64,000 nt of DNA from Galeopsis tetrahit (lineage: Eukaryota > Streptophyta > Magnoliopsida > Lamiales > Lamiaceae). The notes beneath the pieces were generated by a model. The model was not told the DNA's origin. It made no database searches and was given only the letters and a program-made list of their open reading frames with translations. A program made the translations under genes and the position numbers. Of the stretch, positions 33,186-45,969 are shown piece by piece. Every line of letters begins with the position of its first letter. Position 1 is the first letter of the stretch. The stretch lies in contig OY776130.1 of the NCBI GenBank assembly GCA_963675135.1, positions 20,886,001 through 20,950,000 of the forward strand. The letters run 5' to 3'.

Positions 33186-36100
33186 CTAGAAACCTTGCCT
33201 AACTTTATATCCTTCTTTTTGATGATCTGTGTGGATCTTGACTAACTTTATATCCTTCTTCTCCACATGATCTCTAATGAAGTGATGCTTGATATCCACA
33301 TGTTTGCATCTTGTGTGCAAGACAGGATTTTGTGATATAGCAATGGCACTATTGTTATCACAAAATATTGGCACTTCAGTAGAGTTGACTTTGTAGTCTC
33401 TGAGTTGTTGTCTCAACCAAAGGATTTGAGCACAACAACTACCAGCTGCAACCTATTCAGCTTCAGTGGTGGAAGTTGCCACTGTGTTCTGCTTCTTGGA
33501 GAACCAAGATATAAGCTTGTTGCCTAAGAATTGACAAGTCCCTGAAGTGGACTTCCTATCAATTCTGCAACCTCCATAGTCAGCATCTGAGTAGCCAATT
33601 AACTCAATGTTGTCATCAGCAGGGTACCAAAGGCCTAGATTTTCAGTGCCTTTTAGATACCTCAAAATCCTTTTTGCAGCCTCAAGATGGCTTTTCTTAG
33701 GATTTGCTTGAAACCTTGCACAAACACCTACTGCAAAGGTGATGTCAGGCCTGCTGGCAGTGAGATAGAGGAGTGAACCAATTATTCCTCTATACTCAGT
33801 AGAGTTGGTTGGAACACCACTCTCATCAGGATCCATCTTCCAATTTGTGTTCATTGGGATCCTTACTGGCTTGCTAGTTGTACATCCAAACTTCTTGATC
33901 ATTTCTCTAGTGTACTTAGCTTGGTTGATGAAGATTCCTTCTTTTGACTGTTTGACTTGAAGACCCAAAAAGAAGTTCATCAACCCCATCATGGACATCT
34001 CAAACTTGCTCTGCATTAGCTTGGAGAACTTCTCACACAGCTTCTCATTTGGAGATCCAAATATTATGTCATCCACATAAATTTGGACAAGCAAGATGTC
34101 CTCTCCTTCAAAGATTCTTAAGGGAGTTCTGTCCACAGTTCCCTTGGTGAATCCATGATCCAAGAGGAATTGTGACAGTGTATCATACCAAGCCCTAGGG
34201 GCTTGCTTGAGTCCATATAGAGCCTTCTTCAGTCTGTAAACTTGATTTCCAACTTCAAAACCTGGTGGTTGCTCCACATATACTTCTTCTTTCAAGACTC
34301 CATTCAGAAAGGCACTCTTGACATCCATTTGATATACTTTGAACCTCTTGTGGGCTGCATAGGCTAGAAAGAGCCTTATTGCTTCTAGTCTTGCCACAGG
34401 TGCAAATGTCTCATCATAGTCAATGCCTTCATGTTGGCAATAGCCTTTTGCCACAAGTCTTGCTTTGTTTCTGACAATCACATCATTTTCATTCTTCTTG
34501 TTCTTGAACACCCACTTTGTTCCAATAACATCTTGATGTGAAGGTCTATCCACCAGCTTCCATACTTCATTTCTGGTGAATTGATTCAGTTCTTCCTGCA
34601 TGGCTGTGATCCAATTGGCATCTTGAAGTGCTTCCTTAATATCACTTGGTTCTTGTTCTGACAAGAAACAACAGAAAACAACACTTTCACCATGAAATCT
34701 CCTTGTTTTGACTCCAATACTTGGGTCACCAAGTATTAGATCAGTAGGATGGTCAGACAACCAAGTCCTTCTTTTTCTGATCTCTTCAGTAGAGTTGTCC
34801 TCTACTGAAGTTGAGTCATTTTGATCATAAAATTCAGGGTAATTGAATGCAGGATCTAATTCAGGGTCATAATCAGGGGTGTTGTCCTCAATGTCAGGGA
34901 CATTGGCATTTTCAACATTTTGAGTTCCCCCTTGATTATTTAATCCATTAACTACCTCAGCAGGAACTGCTTCTTCATTGGTAGTTGTTACCTGGATGTG
35001 AACTGGGATTGGATCATTCAGTTCACCATTCCTTTCAGTGAGATTTGTCTCAGGAGTATTGCCTTCAGGATTGTTGTCCAATGTAGAGTTTTCAGGTAGG
35101 TTGGCTTGGACAACATCTATGAATTCAGTGTCTTTGTCTTTTAGGCTCAGTCTGGTTGTCCTCTGTGTGATTTCCTCTGGTTCTAAGTTCTCATTCCTGA
35201 ACTCATGAATAGATTCATCAAACACAACATGAGGTGTTTCCTCCACAATAAGAGTTTTCTTGTTGTAAACCCTGAAAGCTCTACTGATTTGAGAGTATCC
35301 AAGGAATACTCCTTCATCAGCTTTGCTGTCAAAGGCTTTCAGCTGTTCTTTTCCATTATTGCGAATAAAACACTTGCAACCAAAAATATGAAAGTATGAC
35401 ACTTTAGGCAATCTTCCTTTCCAGAGTTCATAGGGGGTTTTGCCTTGCCCCTTAGTGATCAAACAACTATTTTGAGTATGGCATGCAGTGTTTATAGCTT
35501 CAGCCCAAAACCTCTTAGGTAAGTTTGAATCAACAATTAAGGTTCTAGCAGCTTCTTTTAAAGTCCTATTCCTTCTTTCTGCAACTCCATTTTGTTGGGG
35601 AGTTCTAGCTGCTGAGGTTTCATGAGCTATTCCATTAGATGTGCAATACTCATTGATGTATGAATTAATGAACTCAGTGCCTTTATCAGATCTTATCTTG
35701 ATAATGCTTAGGCTTTTCTCATTGGACAATCTCTTTAGAAGTTCAGGCAGTTTGACTTGAGTTTCCTTCTTATTAAGGAGAAATACTACCCATGTGAACC
35801 TAGAGAAGTCATCTACTACTACCAATGTGTATTTTCTACCATTTATGCTTGCAGGGGTAATTGGTCCAAATAGGTCCATATGTAAAAGTTCAAGTACCCT
35901 TTCAGTAGAGATGACTGGTTTTCCCTTAAATGAGGCTTTGATCTGTTTTCCTTCTTGGCATGGTTTGCAAACATGCTCTTTAATGAAAACCTCATTAGGT
36001 AGTCCTTTAACTAATGCATTTCTAGCAATTTTGTTCATTGTTTTGAAGTTCAAGTGGTTTAATCTTTTATGCCATAACCAACTTTGTTCACTAGAACTCT

Positions 36101-36511
36101 TAGCAATGAAGCATGCAGCATCAGTCGACTTGTCCCAGTCTGCAAAATACACATTCCCTTTCCTAGTTCCAGTCAACAGAATTTGTTGAGCCTTATTTTT
36201 TATTAAGCATTTTCCACTAGAAAACTCAACATTAAAATCTTTATCACAGAATTGACTGATACTTAGGAGATTATATTTGAGACCAGCCACATAAGATACA
36301 TTGGATACTTTGATGTTACCAATCATCAAAGTACCATAACCTTTTGTAGTTGCTTGTGAGCTGTCTCCAAATGTGACATTTGGGCCTTCTTTTTCAATAA
36401 AAACAGTGAGGAGTTCCTTGTTTCCAGTTTGTGCCTTGAACATCCACTGTCAAGGTACCATGCTGACTTTTTCCTCATGCTCCTCTTCTTGTGGCCCATA
36501 GGTACCTGCAA
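33186..36511 (-). pseudogene. pol: Element C pol, with frameshift and stop
   Basis: The protease begins just after TTGCAG in the same frame as gag ([15 protein letters not shown] at about 36440-36450). A small indel right after the DSG motif shifts the frame, and the rest reads in another frame (33453-36443, 996 codons). That part has the integrase finger, catalytic [15 protein letters not shown] and [14 protein letters not shown], a complete integrase C-terminal part, RT with YVDD at 34066-34077, and RNase H. TAG at 33453-33455 replaces Tyr in TEAEY. After HTDHQ the normal pol end is replaced: an AACTTTATATCCTTCTT string occurs twice (33201 and 33244). It is close to complete but not translatable as one product. 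Confidence 0.85.
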
Positions 36512-38983
36512 TTAGATTGGTTTAGGTACCCTTTGAGTTTTAGGTCCTGAGAGGTTAGCTGTACCTTTAGGAACCCAAACTTGCCTAATAACCCTAATTG
36601 ATTCAAGGTGGTTAAGTTGTCTTCCTCTAGCATCTAAATACATTGTCTTTCCCTTAAATGCCTTTGGGAAAGTGTGTGTGAATGTGTTAACTCTATAAGT
36701 TTCAGGAGAGTTGTCAAGTCTCCTGAACTTTTGAGTTCTTTGTGCAACTTGAGGGAATCTTTGAGGAAAGGCTTTCTTATGATCATTACCCTTTGGCATG
36801 AAGGGTTTTGGTTGACTCATTTTATTCTGCCTTTGAGGAGAGTTGTCCTTAGGTCTATTCAGCTGAGGCTTTCTCAGAAGAGTTGGCCTAGGCTGATTAT
36901 ACCTTGGACACTTCCTCTGAACATTGTTCAGTAGAGTTGCCCTACCATTGGGTCTACTCTGCTGACCAGCATTCATCTTATGTTCAGGAGCTTTGACCAT
37001 TTCCTTAGGTTTAGGCCTATTCTCCTGAAGCATTTGATTAGGCAGATCGTCCATTTTGCCCTTTCCTTTGTTCAGTGGCTTAATTATTTCATTTTCAGTT
37101 TGTGCCACTAACTTAACAAAGATTCTCCTAGTGTTACTCACAGAAGCAACACTAAGACAAGGTGAAGATTCAAATGGATCAAAACCTAATCCACTTCTTT
37201 GAGCCATAGGTCTTTGATAACTCTGAATTTCCTCTATTGCTCTAGAGGATTTCTTCAGAGCAGACAATTTTAATTTCAGGCTCTCTTCACTTGATTTAAG
37301 AATATCATATTCATGTGAGAGGTTTTCAAACTTGGCATTGAGAATTTTAAGTTCAAAATCTTTTCTCTTCTGAGAGAGAAGTTGATCATCAATCTCCTTT
37401 TGTTGGTCAACTATCCTGAGATTTGCTTCCTCAAGCTCTCTCAAGACTTGTTGATACAACTCAGTAGACTTGACATCAACAACTGTCTCAGAGTTTTTGG
37501 CAAGTTCAATAGCCAATCTTTCATTTTCTCTCACACAATTATCATGAAATTCTTGTAGCATAGTGAAATCTTCCATCAACTTTCCAAGGGAAAGCTTTAA
37601 GTTGACCTCACTATTGTTTTGTGAGATGAATGATGGTGAACTAGAAGTAGAGGATACCTCATCATCCTCAAGAGCCATGTTGCAGACATCATCATCATCA
37701 TCACTGTTGGAGAACAGTCCATCTGAAGAGTTGAAGCTTTCAGCACTATCAGATTCTTCACCAGCCATCATGGCCTTTCTATTGGTGAACTTTCTGTCCC
37801 TTTTGGCTTGCCTCTCTCTTCTCTCCTTAGAGCTTAATTCAGGGCAATCATACTGAAAGTGCCCTTTCTTTTTGCAGTTATAGCACAGATCTTCATCATC
37901 TTCTTTCTTTGATTCTTCTCTTCTTTTTGATGATGAAGGTTCAGCTCTACTGGACCTTCTCCTATCAGAGTACTTGTCCTCTGATCTCTTCTCTTCAGGC
38001 TTTTTGGCTTCAGCCTGATCTTCAGGAGAGTTGTACCTTCTCCTGAATTTGTTGTCCTGGTAGAATTTCTTGTATCTACCAAACCTTGAATTTAGCTTTT
38101 CAAACCTTCTAGCCATCAGGGCTAGTTCTTCCTTCATTTCAGTCTTTGAGACTGACTTTGATGATCTTGGAGTAGACTGCATTTCTGGTTCAGTAGCTTT
38201 GGCTTTGAATGCCACTCCCTTAGTAGGATTTGAGGGTTCCTCAATAGGCTTTCTTCTATTGAGGTCGAACTCATATGCTTTGAGTTCAGAGAAGATTTGT
38301 TGCATGGGCATGGTGGAAAGATCTTTGGTATTTTGCATCATCACAGCATAGACATCCCACTTTTGAGTGAGACTCCTTAAGATCTTCAATCCAACTTCTC
38401 TCTTAGTGTAGACCTTGCCCAATGAGTTGATCTCATTCATCACATCAGTGAATCTACCAGCAAACTTATCAATGGACTCCTCAGATTCCATTGCAAACTG
38501 TTCAAATTTCTGCACAGCAACTTGGAGCTTATTCTCCTCGATCTTTTCAGTACCCTCACACATTTCAGCAAGAGTATCCCAAATTTCTTTGGCAGTTGTG
38601 CAGTGGTAGACCCTTCCCATGACTGCATCTGGAATTGTTTGATAGAGAGTGTTCATTGCTAGATAATTCAGATTATCCTTCCTCTTTTCATCAGCAGTGA
38701 AGTCATCTTCATCTTTAGGAAGTACATCTTTTGTGTCTGCCCTTTGAGCCTCTGTGACCCTGGGATTAACAAATGTGAACACAAAAGGACCTCTTGTGAT
38801 CACTCTCAACATATCAGTATGGAGAGATGCAAGATGAGCTCTCATTCTGATTTTCCAGAAATCATAATTATCAATTGAGAACATGGGCAATTTGTGATGA
38901 GATATGTGATTGACTGGATTAGTTTCCATATTGTCCAGTCCTTGAACAGCAGGAGGTGGAACTGCAGCATTGTTGTTGGCCAT
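36512..38983 (-). CDS. gag: Element C gag polyprotein
   Basis: 823 codons from ATG 38983 to TAA 36512-36514. Copia-type gag (UBN2) domain in the first 250 residues (YDFWKIRM, MNEINSLGKVYTKREVGLKIL), a basic Arg/Ser/Glu-rich stretch, one CCHC knuckle CYNCKKKGHFQYDC at about residue 368, a coiled coil (about 450-590) and a long basic, Pro/Gln-rich tail. The stop is separated from the protease frame by only TTGCAG, in the same frame. It appears intact. Confidence 0.88.
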   Translation of the reverse strand: MANNNAAVPPPAVQGLDNMETNPVNHISHHKLPMFSIDNYDFWKIRMRAHLASLHTDMLRVITRGPFVFTFVNPRVTEAQRADTKDVLPKDEDDFTADEKRKDNLNYLAMNTLYQTIPDAVMGRVYHCTTAKEIWDTLAEMCEGTEKIEENKLQVAVQKFEQFAMESEESIDKFAGRFTDVMNEINSLGKVYTKREVGLKILRSLTQKWDVYAVMMQNTKDLSTMPMQQIFSELKAYEFDLNRRKPIEEPSNPTKGVAFKAKATEPEMQSTPRSSKSVSKTEMKEELALMARRFEKLNSRFGRYKKFYQDNKFRRRYNSPEDQAEAKKPEEKRSEDKYSDRRRSSRAEPSSSKRREESKKEDDEDLCYNCKKKGHFQYDCPELSSKERRERQAKRDRKFTNRKAMMAGEESDSAESFNSSDGLFSNSDDDDDVCNMALEDDEVSSTSSSPSFISQNNSEVNLKLSLGKLMEDFTMLQEFHDNCVRENERLAIELAKNSETVVDVKSTELYQQVLRELEEANLRIVDQQKEIDDQLLSQKRKDFELKILNAKFENLSHEYDILKSSEESLKLKLSALKKSSRAIEEIQSYQRPMAQRSGLGFDPFESSPCLSVASVSNTRRIFVKLVAQTENEIIKPLNKGKGKMDDLPNQMLQENRPKPKEMVKAPEHKMNAGQQSRPNGRATLLNNVQRKCPRYNQPRPTLLRKPQLNRPKDNSPQRQNKMSQPKPFMPKGNDHKKAFPQRFPQVAQRTQKFRRLDNSPETYRVNTFTHTFPKAFKGKTMYLDARGRQLNHLESIRVIRQVWVPKGTANLSGPKTQRVPKPI

Positions 38984-39107
38984 ATCTCAAGAACACACAG
39001 TTAGTCAACAAATGATAGGATTTCAGATAGATCAGTTCAGTGACCACACCAAATATGTGATTTTGAAAACCAAGATGGCTTTTCAGAAGCAGTGGTCTTT
39101 GAACCCT

Positions 39108-39119
39108 GCTCTGATACCA
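39108..39119 (-). other. Element C primer binding site
   Basis: Minus strand TGGTATCAGAGC, the initiator-Met tRNA complement, two bases from the 5' LTR. Confidence 0.92.
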
Positions 39120-39121
39120 CT

Positions 39122-40761
39122 TGTTGGTCCTGAAAGGAGTATATAACAAGTGTATGGGGGGGGAATACACTTGTATGCAATTCTTTTCAAATTTAGATCA
39201 AACCAGAGTTCAGCAAGGTTGTCTTGGACAACTCTGCTGAAGATGATTAACTCTTCTAAGATAATCAAACTACTAAGTACTATTGAGTACTTAGTTGAAC
39301 AACTATCTGGGGGAGTTATATGTGCGGAATAGTGGTTGGCCCTTTTAGTTTAGACTCCTTTGGTTTCTGAAATCACTTGATCAAACAATATATTCCAGTT
39401 TCAGGGAACTTGTCCAAATAGGTTTTGCACAGTCTTTGAATGATTATCCTTTGAAAGATCAGTTTTGTGTGCAGTGTTGAGTGTATGAAAATACTTGGAA
39501 TGTAAATCAACACAAGAAGTTATAGTGGTTCAGAGACTCAAACTCCTACATCCATTTTCCCTGATTTAACAGGATAATTCCTTCTCTTTGGAATTAACTT
39601 GTTTTATAGTGCCAAGGTGCACTTGATCAAGAACACCACTCTTGGTGAATTGATCCCTAGGATGTCTAGAGTCCTAGTACCCTCTTCTCAACTCAGAACT
39701 GAACTGTTCTTCTCTCAACAGTCAGCTCCTACCACTTCTACTACTACAACCTTCTCTCTTTCACTCTTGAAAGGGGTAAGGGTTGAAGTAAGGTTCCAAC
39801 TAATGAGATATCCTTTACAATGAAGATCAGTGTATAAGGATAGGATATCTCTCTAAGCTTGTGTATGGGTATACAATGTAGTTCAGCTTAGATGAAGTGT
39901 TTGAAGACTAAGATAGTCTTTGAAAGCTTTGAAAGCACTCTAGCTTGTAAGAACTTGAGATTAGTTGGATTGTGTTGAGATGCTTTCAAATGGTCTTCAC
40001 ACTTCTGTATTTATAGACAAATGAAGGATTTGCCCGTTGGAGAGGCAGCCTCAAATGTCCATAAATGTCTTCTTTCAGTTCTTCAACTTAGAAGACAGAA
40101 TCTTGATAGTGACATGTCCTCATTTGGGAAATAAACGGCTGTTAAAACTTTGTCTTCATTCTGCAGCACTCTTCCCAATGTCTGGACTTTCAGATTCTCT
40201 TGTTAGGACTTGGACATGGCTTCTGAAGATTGTTCCATTGATAGGACAACATTCCTCATCATTTGGACAACTCTCCTTATCACTATCAGCAGTCTTGCTT
40301 ATCAGCAAGGTTGACTTGCTCTTCTTCAGATGACTTGGCTCATACCCTTTGCTTCACTTAAAAGTGATCTTAGCACATTGAATTGTAGTTCTTTAGGGTG
40401 TGATTGTCTCTAGATCTTCCGCATAGTTGACCCCAGGCTTTCAGAGCACTTGGTCTTGATTTCTTGTACTGAGACAACTCCTCTGGACAACTCTTCTGAT
40501 CAGCATAGTTGGTCTTCAAAAGACTTAGTGTTGTATCCAGAGTTTGAGCCTTGAGGGGACTTGTTCTAGATGATCTTCTAAGCATGTGTTCCCCCTCAAA
40601 TTGTGCATTCTAATCATCTAAGAGCTGCCTAACATACCAGCTTCTCATCTAGCCTTTATACTATATGTTCTAACATTTTTAGAACATACTCAATCTTGAC
40701 TTAGGCATGTCTCAGGGGGTTTTGGTATACAATCAAAACATATCTCATTTTATTCCCAACA
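39122..40761 (-). repeat. Element C 5' LTR
   Basis: 1640 bp; the same as the 3' LTR except an 8-G run near 39156 and about eight single-base differences. The TATA-like block is at 39518-39561. Followed by TSD ATAGG and B's pol. Confidence 0.93.
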
Positions 40762-42993
40762 ATAGGTACTCCAGTCGATTTGCAAGTTTTAATACCATAG
40801 TTGTCATGCTCTTGGAGCTTGCTTTAGTCCATACAAGACTTTCTTCAATCTGTATACTTGGTTGCCTTTCACTTCGAAACCCGGGGGTTGTTCGACATAT
40901 ACTTCTTCCGCAAGAATACCGTTAAGAAATGCACTTTTAACATCCATTTGATATACAGTAAACTTCATATAAGCAGCATATGCAAGAAACAATCGAATGA
41001 CTTCTAGTCTAGCAACAGACGCATACGTTTCATCATAGTCTATGCATTCAGCTTGTGAATAGCCTTGAGCTACTAGACTAGCCTTATTTCTAACGACTAC
41101 ATCATTCTCATCTTTCTTATTTTTGAAAATCCATCGAGTGCCAACTACATTATGGTGTTCTGGCCTATCGACAAGTTCCCACACGTTGTTACGAACAAAC
41201 TGGTTCAACTCGTCTTGCATGGCGATGATCCAATTACTATTAGCCAATGCCTCTTTAACGGTCGTAGGCTCGACAGATGAGAGGAAACAACACCAGCAAA
41301 ACATAGATGGACTCGGCTGTTCTTGCGACTCAAAGAGTTGTCGTCTAGTCTTTACACCAATAGTATTTTCAGTATCATGAGCAGATTTCCATGTTTTTCT
41401 AGACTTAACAGACATATTATCATCATCTAAATTAACTATAGCATCATGCATTTCAACATCATTTGTATTAGGAGTTTTAGCATGAGTAGACAAGTCAACT
41501 AGAGTAGGCATGTCAACTGGTCTAGAAGACTTACCTTGAGCACTTACCTTCTCCTTGTCATCTGACTCAAGAGCTTTCATGAATGGATTGTAGGCTTGAA
41601 CAGATTCGTACACTTCTGATTCCTTCTCAGATTGGATCGATAAGTCGTCCACTTTCTTACTAATCTGGTCGGTAGACGAGTTCTGTCGAGATTCATCGAA
41701 AACAATATGTGGTGTTTCTTCCACACAAAGAGTCGAGTAGTTAAACACTCTAAATGCTTTGCTAGTCGAGGAGTATCCTAAGAATATCCCCTCGTCTGCT
41801 TTAGCATCAAAAGCATTTAACTTACCTTTCCCATTGTTATGGATGAAGCACTTGCATCCGAATATATGGAAATATGAAATTATGGGTTTTCTACCTTTCC
41901 ATATCTCGTAGGGCGTCTTACCTAGTACCTTATTGATTGCGCTTCTATTCTGGGAGTGGCATGCAGTATTGATCGCCTCTGCCCAAAACTTTTGAGGAGT
42001 ATTATACTTGGCCAGCATGGTTCTACATGCTTCTTTGAGTGTTCTATTCCGTCTCTCAGCTACACCGTTTTGTTGTGGTGTCCTAGCTGCACTAGTAAGG
42101 TGCTTGATACCACGTTTAGAACAGAAATCTTTGATATAGCAATTAATGAATTCAGTCCCCTTGTCACTACGGATCTTGTCAATGGATTGATTCTTCTCAA
42201 CTTGTAACTTCTTCAACGGATCAGGTAGAAAAGTTTGTGTATCACTCTTCTTGTGTAGGAAGACTACCCAAGTGAACTTAGAATAGTCGTCTACCACAAC
42301 AAGCGTGTACCTTCTACCATTCAAGGTTGGAGGAGTTATCGGACCATGAAGATCCATATGTAGTAGTTCTAGGACTCTACTTGTTGAGAGAGTAGGAATG
42401 GACTTAAAAGAACCTTTTACCTGTTTACCTTTCTAACAAGCATTGCATACATGTGACTTGTAATAGATTTCGTTGGGTATACCTTCAACAAGGTAATCTC
42501 TTGCAATCTTATTAATCACCTTAAAGTTCATATGACATAGATGTCTATGCCATAGCCAACTGATCTCTTTAGGGTTCTTACTAAGAAGACAAGTATCCCT
42601 CGGACAGTTATTCCAATTCACAATGTATACGCTGCCTTGTCTTATGCCGACGAGTAGTACAGTGTGCGTCCTCTTGTCAATGATTTCATATTTGCGGCTT
42701 TTGAATTGTACCTTATAACCACGATCACAAAATTGAGAAACAGATAGTAAATTGTACTTCAAACCTTCTACGTAGGATACGTCCTGTACCTCTACATCTC
42801 CATTTCTGATGTAAACAAAGCCTTTCGTTACAGCTGTTGAGCTATCACCGAAAATCACCTTTGGTCCTTCTTGTTTGTAGTAGCTCGATAGAAGAGCCTT
42901 AGTACCTGCCATGTGGTGCGAACAACCACTATCGATGTACCAAGTTTCTCCTACAGAGCCACCTTTCTTATACAAGTCAAGTCGACCCTGCAA
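40762..42993 (-). pseudogene. pol: Element B pol, protease-integrase-RT part
   Basis: Starts after TTGCAG with protease ([13 protein letters not shown]), then the integrase finger interrupted by TAG at 42433-42435 (a Gln codon in A). The integrase core has [15 protein letters not shown] and [14 protein letters not shown], and a complete C-terminal part ([22 protein letters not shown]). RT is open to QAPRA and then jumps at 40804 to YGIKTCKSTG: about 100 codons, including the YVDD active site, are deleted. The sequence resumes across element C at 25517. Catalytically dead. Confidence 0.87.
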
Positions 42994-43028
42994 ACGATAA
43001 TATTTAATAATTTAGGTACCCTCCTTGT

Positions 43029-44493
43029 CTATTGGGGTCCTGGAGGGTTAGTAGAGTTCAAAGGAATCCAAATGTACATAAGAGTTCTGAACATATTTGA
43101 TCTCTTAAGCTTTCTACCTGCTTGTTACAAAATAGTACCCTGTTGTCCTTATCTAGTCTATCTTCAGACTTTAGGTCTACTCGTTTGAGATAGCCTTTCG
43201 ACTTAACCTCTACTTGAGTAGGCATAGGCCTTTGATAGTTAGAATAGGGCTTGTATGCATTAGGGCCATACGGTTTATAGACGCGTTTAGGTCTTTTCTC
43301 ACCTATGATATCATAAGATAAAGGTGGAGGATATAAGACAGGTTGAGTACGATATTTTGGAGCCACCTTCCTAGGCCTAGTCGAGTAGAGCTGAGACTGC
43401 CTTATGAAAGGAGGTCTAGGCTCTTTCCAACTAGTCTGTACTTATCTAGAACTCGTCTCCTGAGGATACCAATCTTCGTATCTGACCTGGTTTGGTCGTC
43501 CACGACTAGTGGTCCTCTTTAGACTCGTTCTAAACGGAACAAGTTTGTTGTTAACATTCTTTTTACCACCTTTGGTAATCGGAGTGTTAACTCTAGGCTG
43601 CTTATGTACAGTGCCTTTGGATGATGTTCCCATATCGTATTCCGTTGGTCTTTTCCCTATATCTTTTGTCAAAGAACTTGAACTAACAACAGTAGGGTTC
43701 TTAATGACATGAGTAGACGAGCTAGGTGTTTCTGCACCCAACCCTGTCTTGTCATCTGGAGCCCTATACCTATTTGACAGTTGTTGATTAATATTTGAAG
43801 AATTAACCAAGTCAGTAAGTTTAAGGTCTAGATTTACGACTTCAGTCTCTAAGAACTTATTGCGCTCTTCAAGCTTTTTGCACTTGTTCTTTAAAACATT
43901 GAATTCATTTGTCTCAGTAGCATGTGTCTTAAGTAGGTCTTGATACAACTTATCTATTGACGCACACTTGACTTTGAGTTGTCTCAACTCTTCTGTCAAG
44001 CGTTCGTTTAGGACAGTTATATGAGGATCTACTTTAGACTGGGCTTCCTTAAGATCAATGATTTCTTGTTTTAAAGCGATGTTTTTGTCGCTGACTTTAA
44101 TGAATGCCTTGTTAGCAAGTAAGAGGTCTTCTTCAGTCACACTAGTAGAGTGATGAAGACTACTCCCTACTCCACTGTTGGCAGTATCACTTTCATCAGA
44201 ATCTGATTCATCACATGATTGAAACGAAGTTGCAGATGATACCTCTTGTTCGATTTTCGCCATGAAGCTTAGGCCATCATCTACTATGAACGCTTCTTCT
44301 TCTTCATGATTAGACGGGTAGCTAGATGAAGACGATGGTAACTCATCTGAATCCGTCTCAGAGTCATCATTAGCCATCATAACCTTCTTACCCTTGTTGT
44401 ATCTTCGTTCCCTTCCGGCTTTCCGTTCTTCTCGATCATCAGTGCTCAGGTCTGGACATTCGTAAATGTAATGACCTGGTTTCTCACAGTTAT
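43029..44493 (-). pseudogene. gag: Element B gag, C-terminal part
   Basis: Begins within the CCHC knuckle (NCEKPGHYIYECPDLS), where element D cuts the gene at 44493, and matches D's gag through the coiled coil and basic tail. TAA at 43442-43444 interrupts the tail. A single missing base near 43120 shifts the frame after VLFCNK. The N-terminal half must lie beyond D, outside the window. Confidence 0.82.
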
Positions 44494-45786
44494 TGTAGGT
44501 CCCCAAAGTTGAGTTTAATATCGAGTAAACTAGTGAAAATGTCTAGAGGGGGGTGAATAGACTTTTCAAAATTCTTTCGATATATCAAAGTACAATGCGG
44601 AAATCAGAATATATCAATGAGCCCAATTCAAGTTTATACTCAACTTCTTATTCAAGAACTCTGTTCTATGTATACTCAACTAGTCTTGTTCAGATATGTA
44701 TTTAAAAAATTAAACAGTTAATCAATTAAACACAAACAAAACAGTAAGTAAACAACACACAACGATTTTATAGTGGTTCGACAACTTGTCTACGTCCACT
44801 CTCACAAACCCAGTTGTGATATTCTTATTAACTCGTCCAATGGAGTAATATCTGTGTGTTCTTGTAATTTTAAGTCCCAAGAAACAAAACTTAGATCTTC
44901 TCGAATATACTACCAAGTATATCTTCGATCTTACTAGAGATTTACAAGTATCTAGCAACTTGAACAGTAAACAAAAAGTAAAACTTCTCTATTCAGTAGC
45001 ACTCTTCTTTGGTCTTCACTTGTCTTCTGGGCTTGCTTTCTGAATTTCAAACTCTAAGAGTAACTTTGCTTTGAATACTTCAATAATCCTTCAGTATGTA
45101 GAATTGCAGTAGTTCAGTAGTCTTGAATCGATGAACACCTTGGGGTATTTATAGACTTTCATCCTTCAAGAACTTTCAGTTGTGTAACCAACCTTTCTTG
45201 AAAACTAACTTCATAACTGTTACTCTTTATCTATCCACGCGTTTCTGTTAGTAATTAGTTATTTCTAACTAACTCTTCAATCTTATCTTCATACGCGTTT
45301 TGAATAACTAACTTTTTCTTTATTTATGTTGACTTGTCTTGTCTTCTATGCGCACCTGTCTTGTGTAGACTTCTTCCTTCCTTCTTCTTGTGCGGTCTTC
45401 TTCAGTAGACTTAGTAACAACTAATCTATTCCTAACAAGACTATTACATTACTTTAAGCTTTATAAAATAGCTTAGTCAACTTAGAATCTATACAATGAT
45501 TATATCAATTACATATGAAAATCATGAGCTTCTATACAATGTTTAACATAGCTCAATAACAACCTAAACAATCAATATGAACAGTACTTATATATCGTAC
45601 TCATCTTTTGTTAACTTTGACAATACTTGTCTTGTGTGAACTCTACTGGTTTGTACAAGATGACTTCTCTTAACTAGACTAGGTCAGTCAACACTTAGAA
45701 AATATTCAAACTACTTTTGGCTTATCAAAACTTCATCTTATCTTTTATCATCATTTAGGACTTGTTCTAGGATTCATATCCCAACA
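44494..45786 (-). repeat. Element D 3' LTR
   Basis: 1293 bp, TGTAGGTCCCC...ATCCCAACA. Both D LTRs start TGTAGG rather than TGTTGG, so this is a family trait. The conserved TATAGTGGTTCG...CTACGTCCACT block is at 44765-44810. Confidence 0.9.
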
Positions 45787-45800
45787 ATTTCCCCCTTTTT
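45787..45800 (-). other. Element D polypurine tract
   Basis: Minus strand AAAAAGGGGGAAAT directly before the 3' LTR. Confidence 0.87.
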
Positions 45801-45969
45801 GATGAAGCCAAAACTACTTGAATCTTTTCTCAATAGTAGACTAGTTAAGTAGTTATCTTGTCTTAACATCAAATAGTACTTATCTTTTCATTCATTCAAA
45901 ATAAGAACAGTAGATTACACATACTTAATAAAAAATAAAAAATTAACAATCAGAACAAATAAACAAAAA

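Larger units (their letters stand above)
25518..40761 (-). mobile_element. Sirevirus element C (Ty1/copia), full length with defects
   Basis: 15,244 bp with LTRs of 1643 and 1640 bp, TSD ATAGG (25513-25517 and 40762-40766), initiator-Met PBS and PPT. It is inserted in B's pol gene. Its genes are clearly more distant from A, B and D than those are from one another. I count about eight substitutions between the LTRs plus an 11 versus 8 G-tract, so it is young. Defects: protease frameshift, a TAG in RNase H, a scrambled pol end, and three TAG codons in the env-like frame. Confidence 0.93.
5640..44493 (-). mobile_element. Sirevirus element B (Ty1/copia), split in three and degenerate
   Basis: B occupies 5640-7700, 20799-25517 and 40762-44493. 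Sequences on the two sides of elements A and C join into continuous homologous genes, and both insertions left clean 5-bp duplications. Going left to right it reads 3' LTR, PPT, env-like, spacer, pol, gag, which is a minus-strand element. The 5' part of gag, the PBS and the 5' LTR lie beyond element D, outside the window. It shares its LTR family and gene sequences with element D. Several stops, frameshifts and deletions mark it as the oldest of the four Sireviruses, as the nesting order also requires. Confidence 0.88.
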
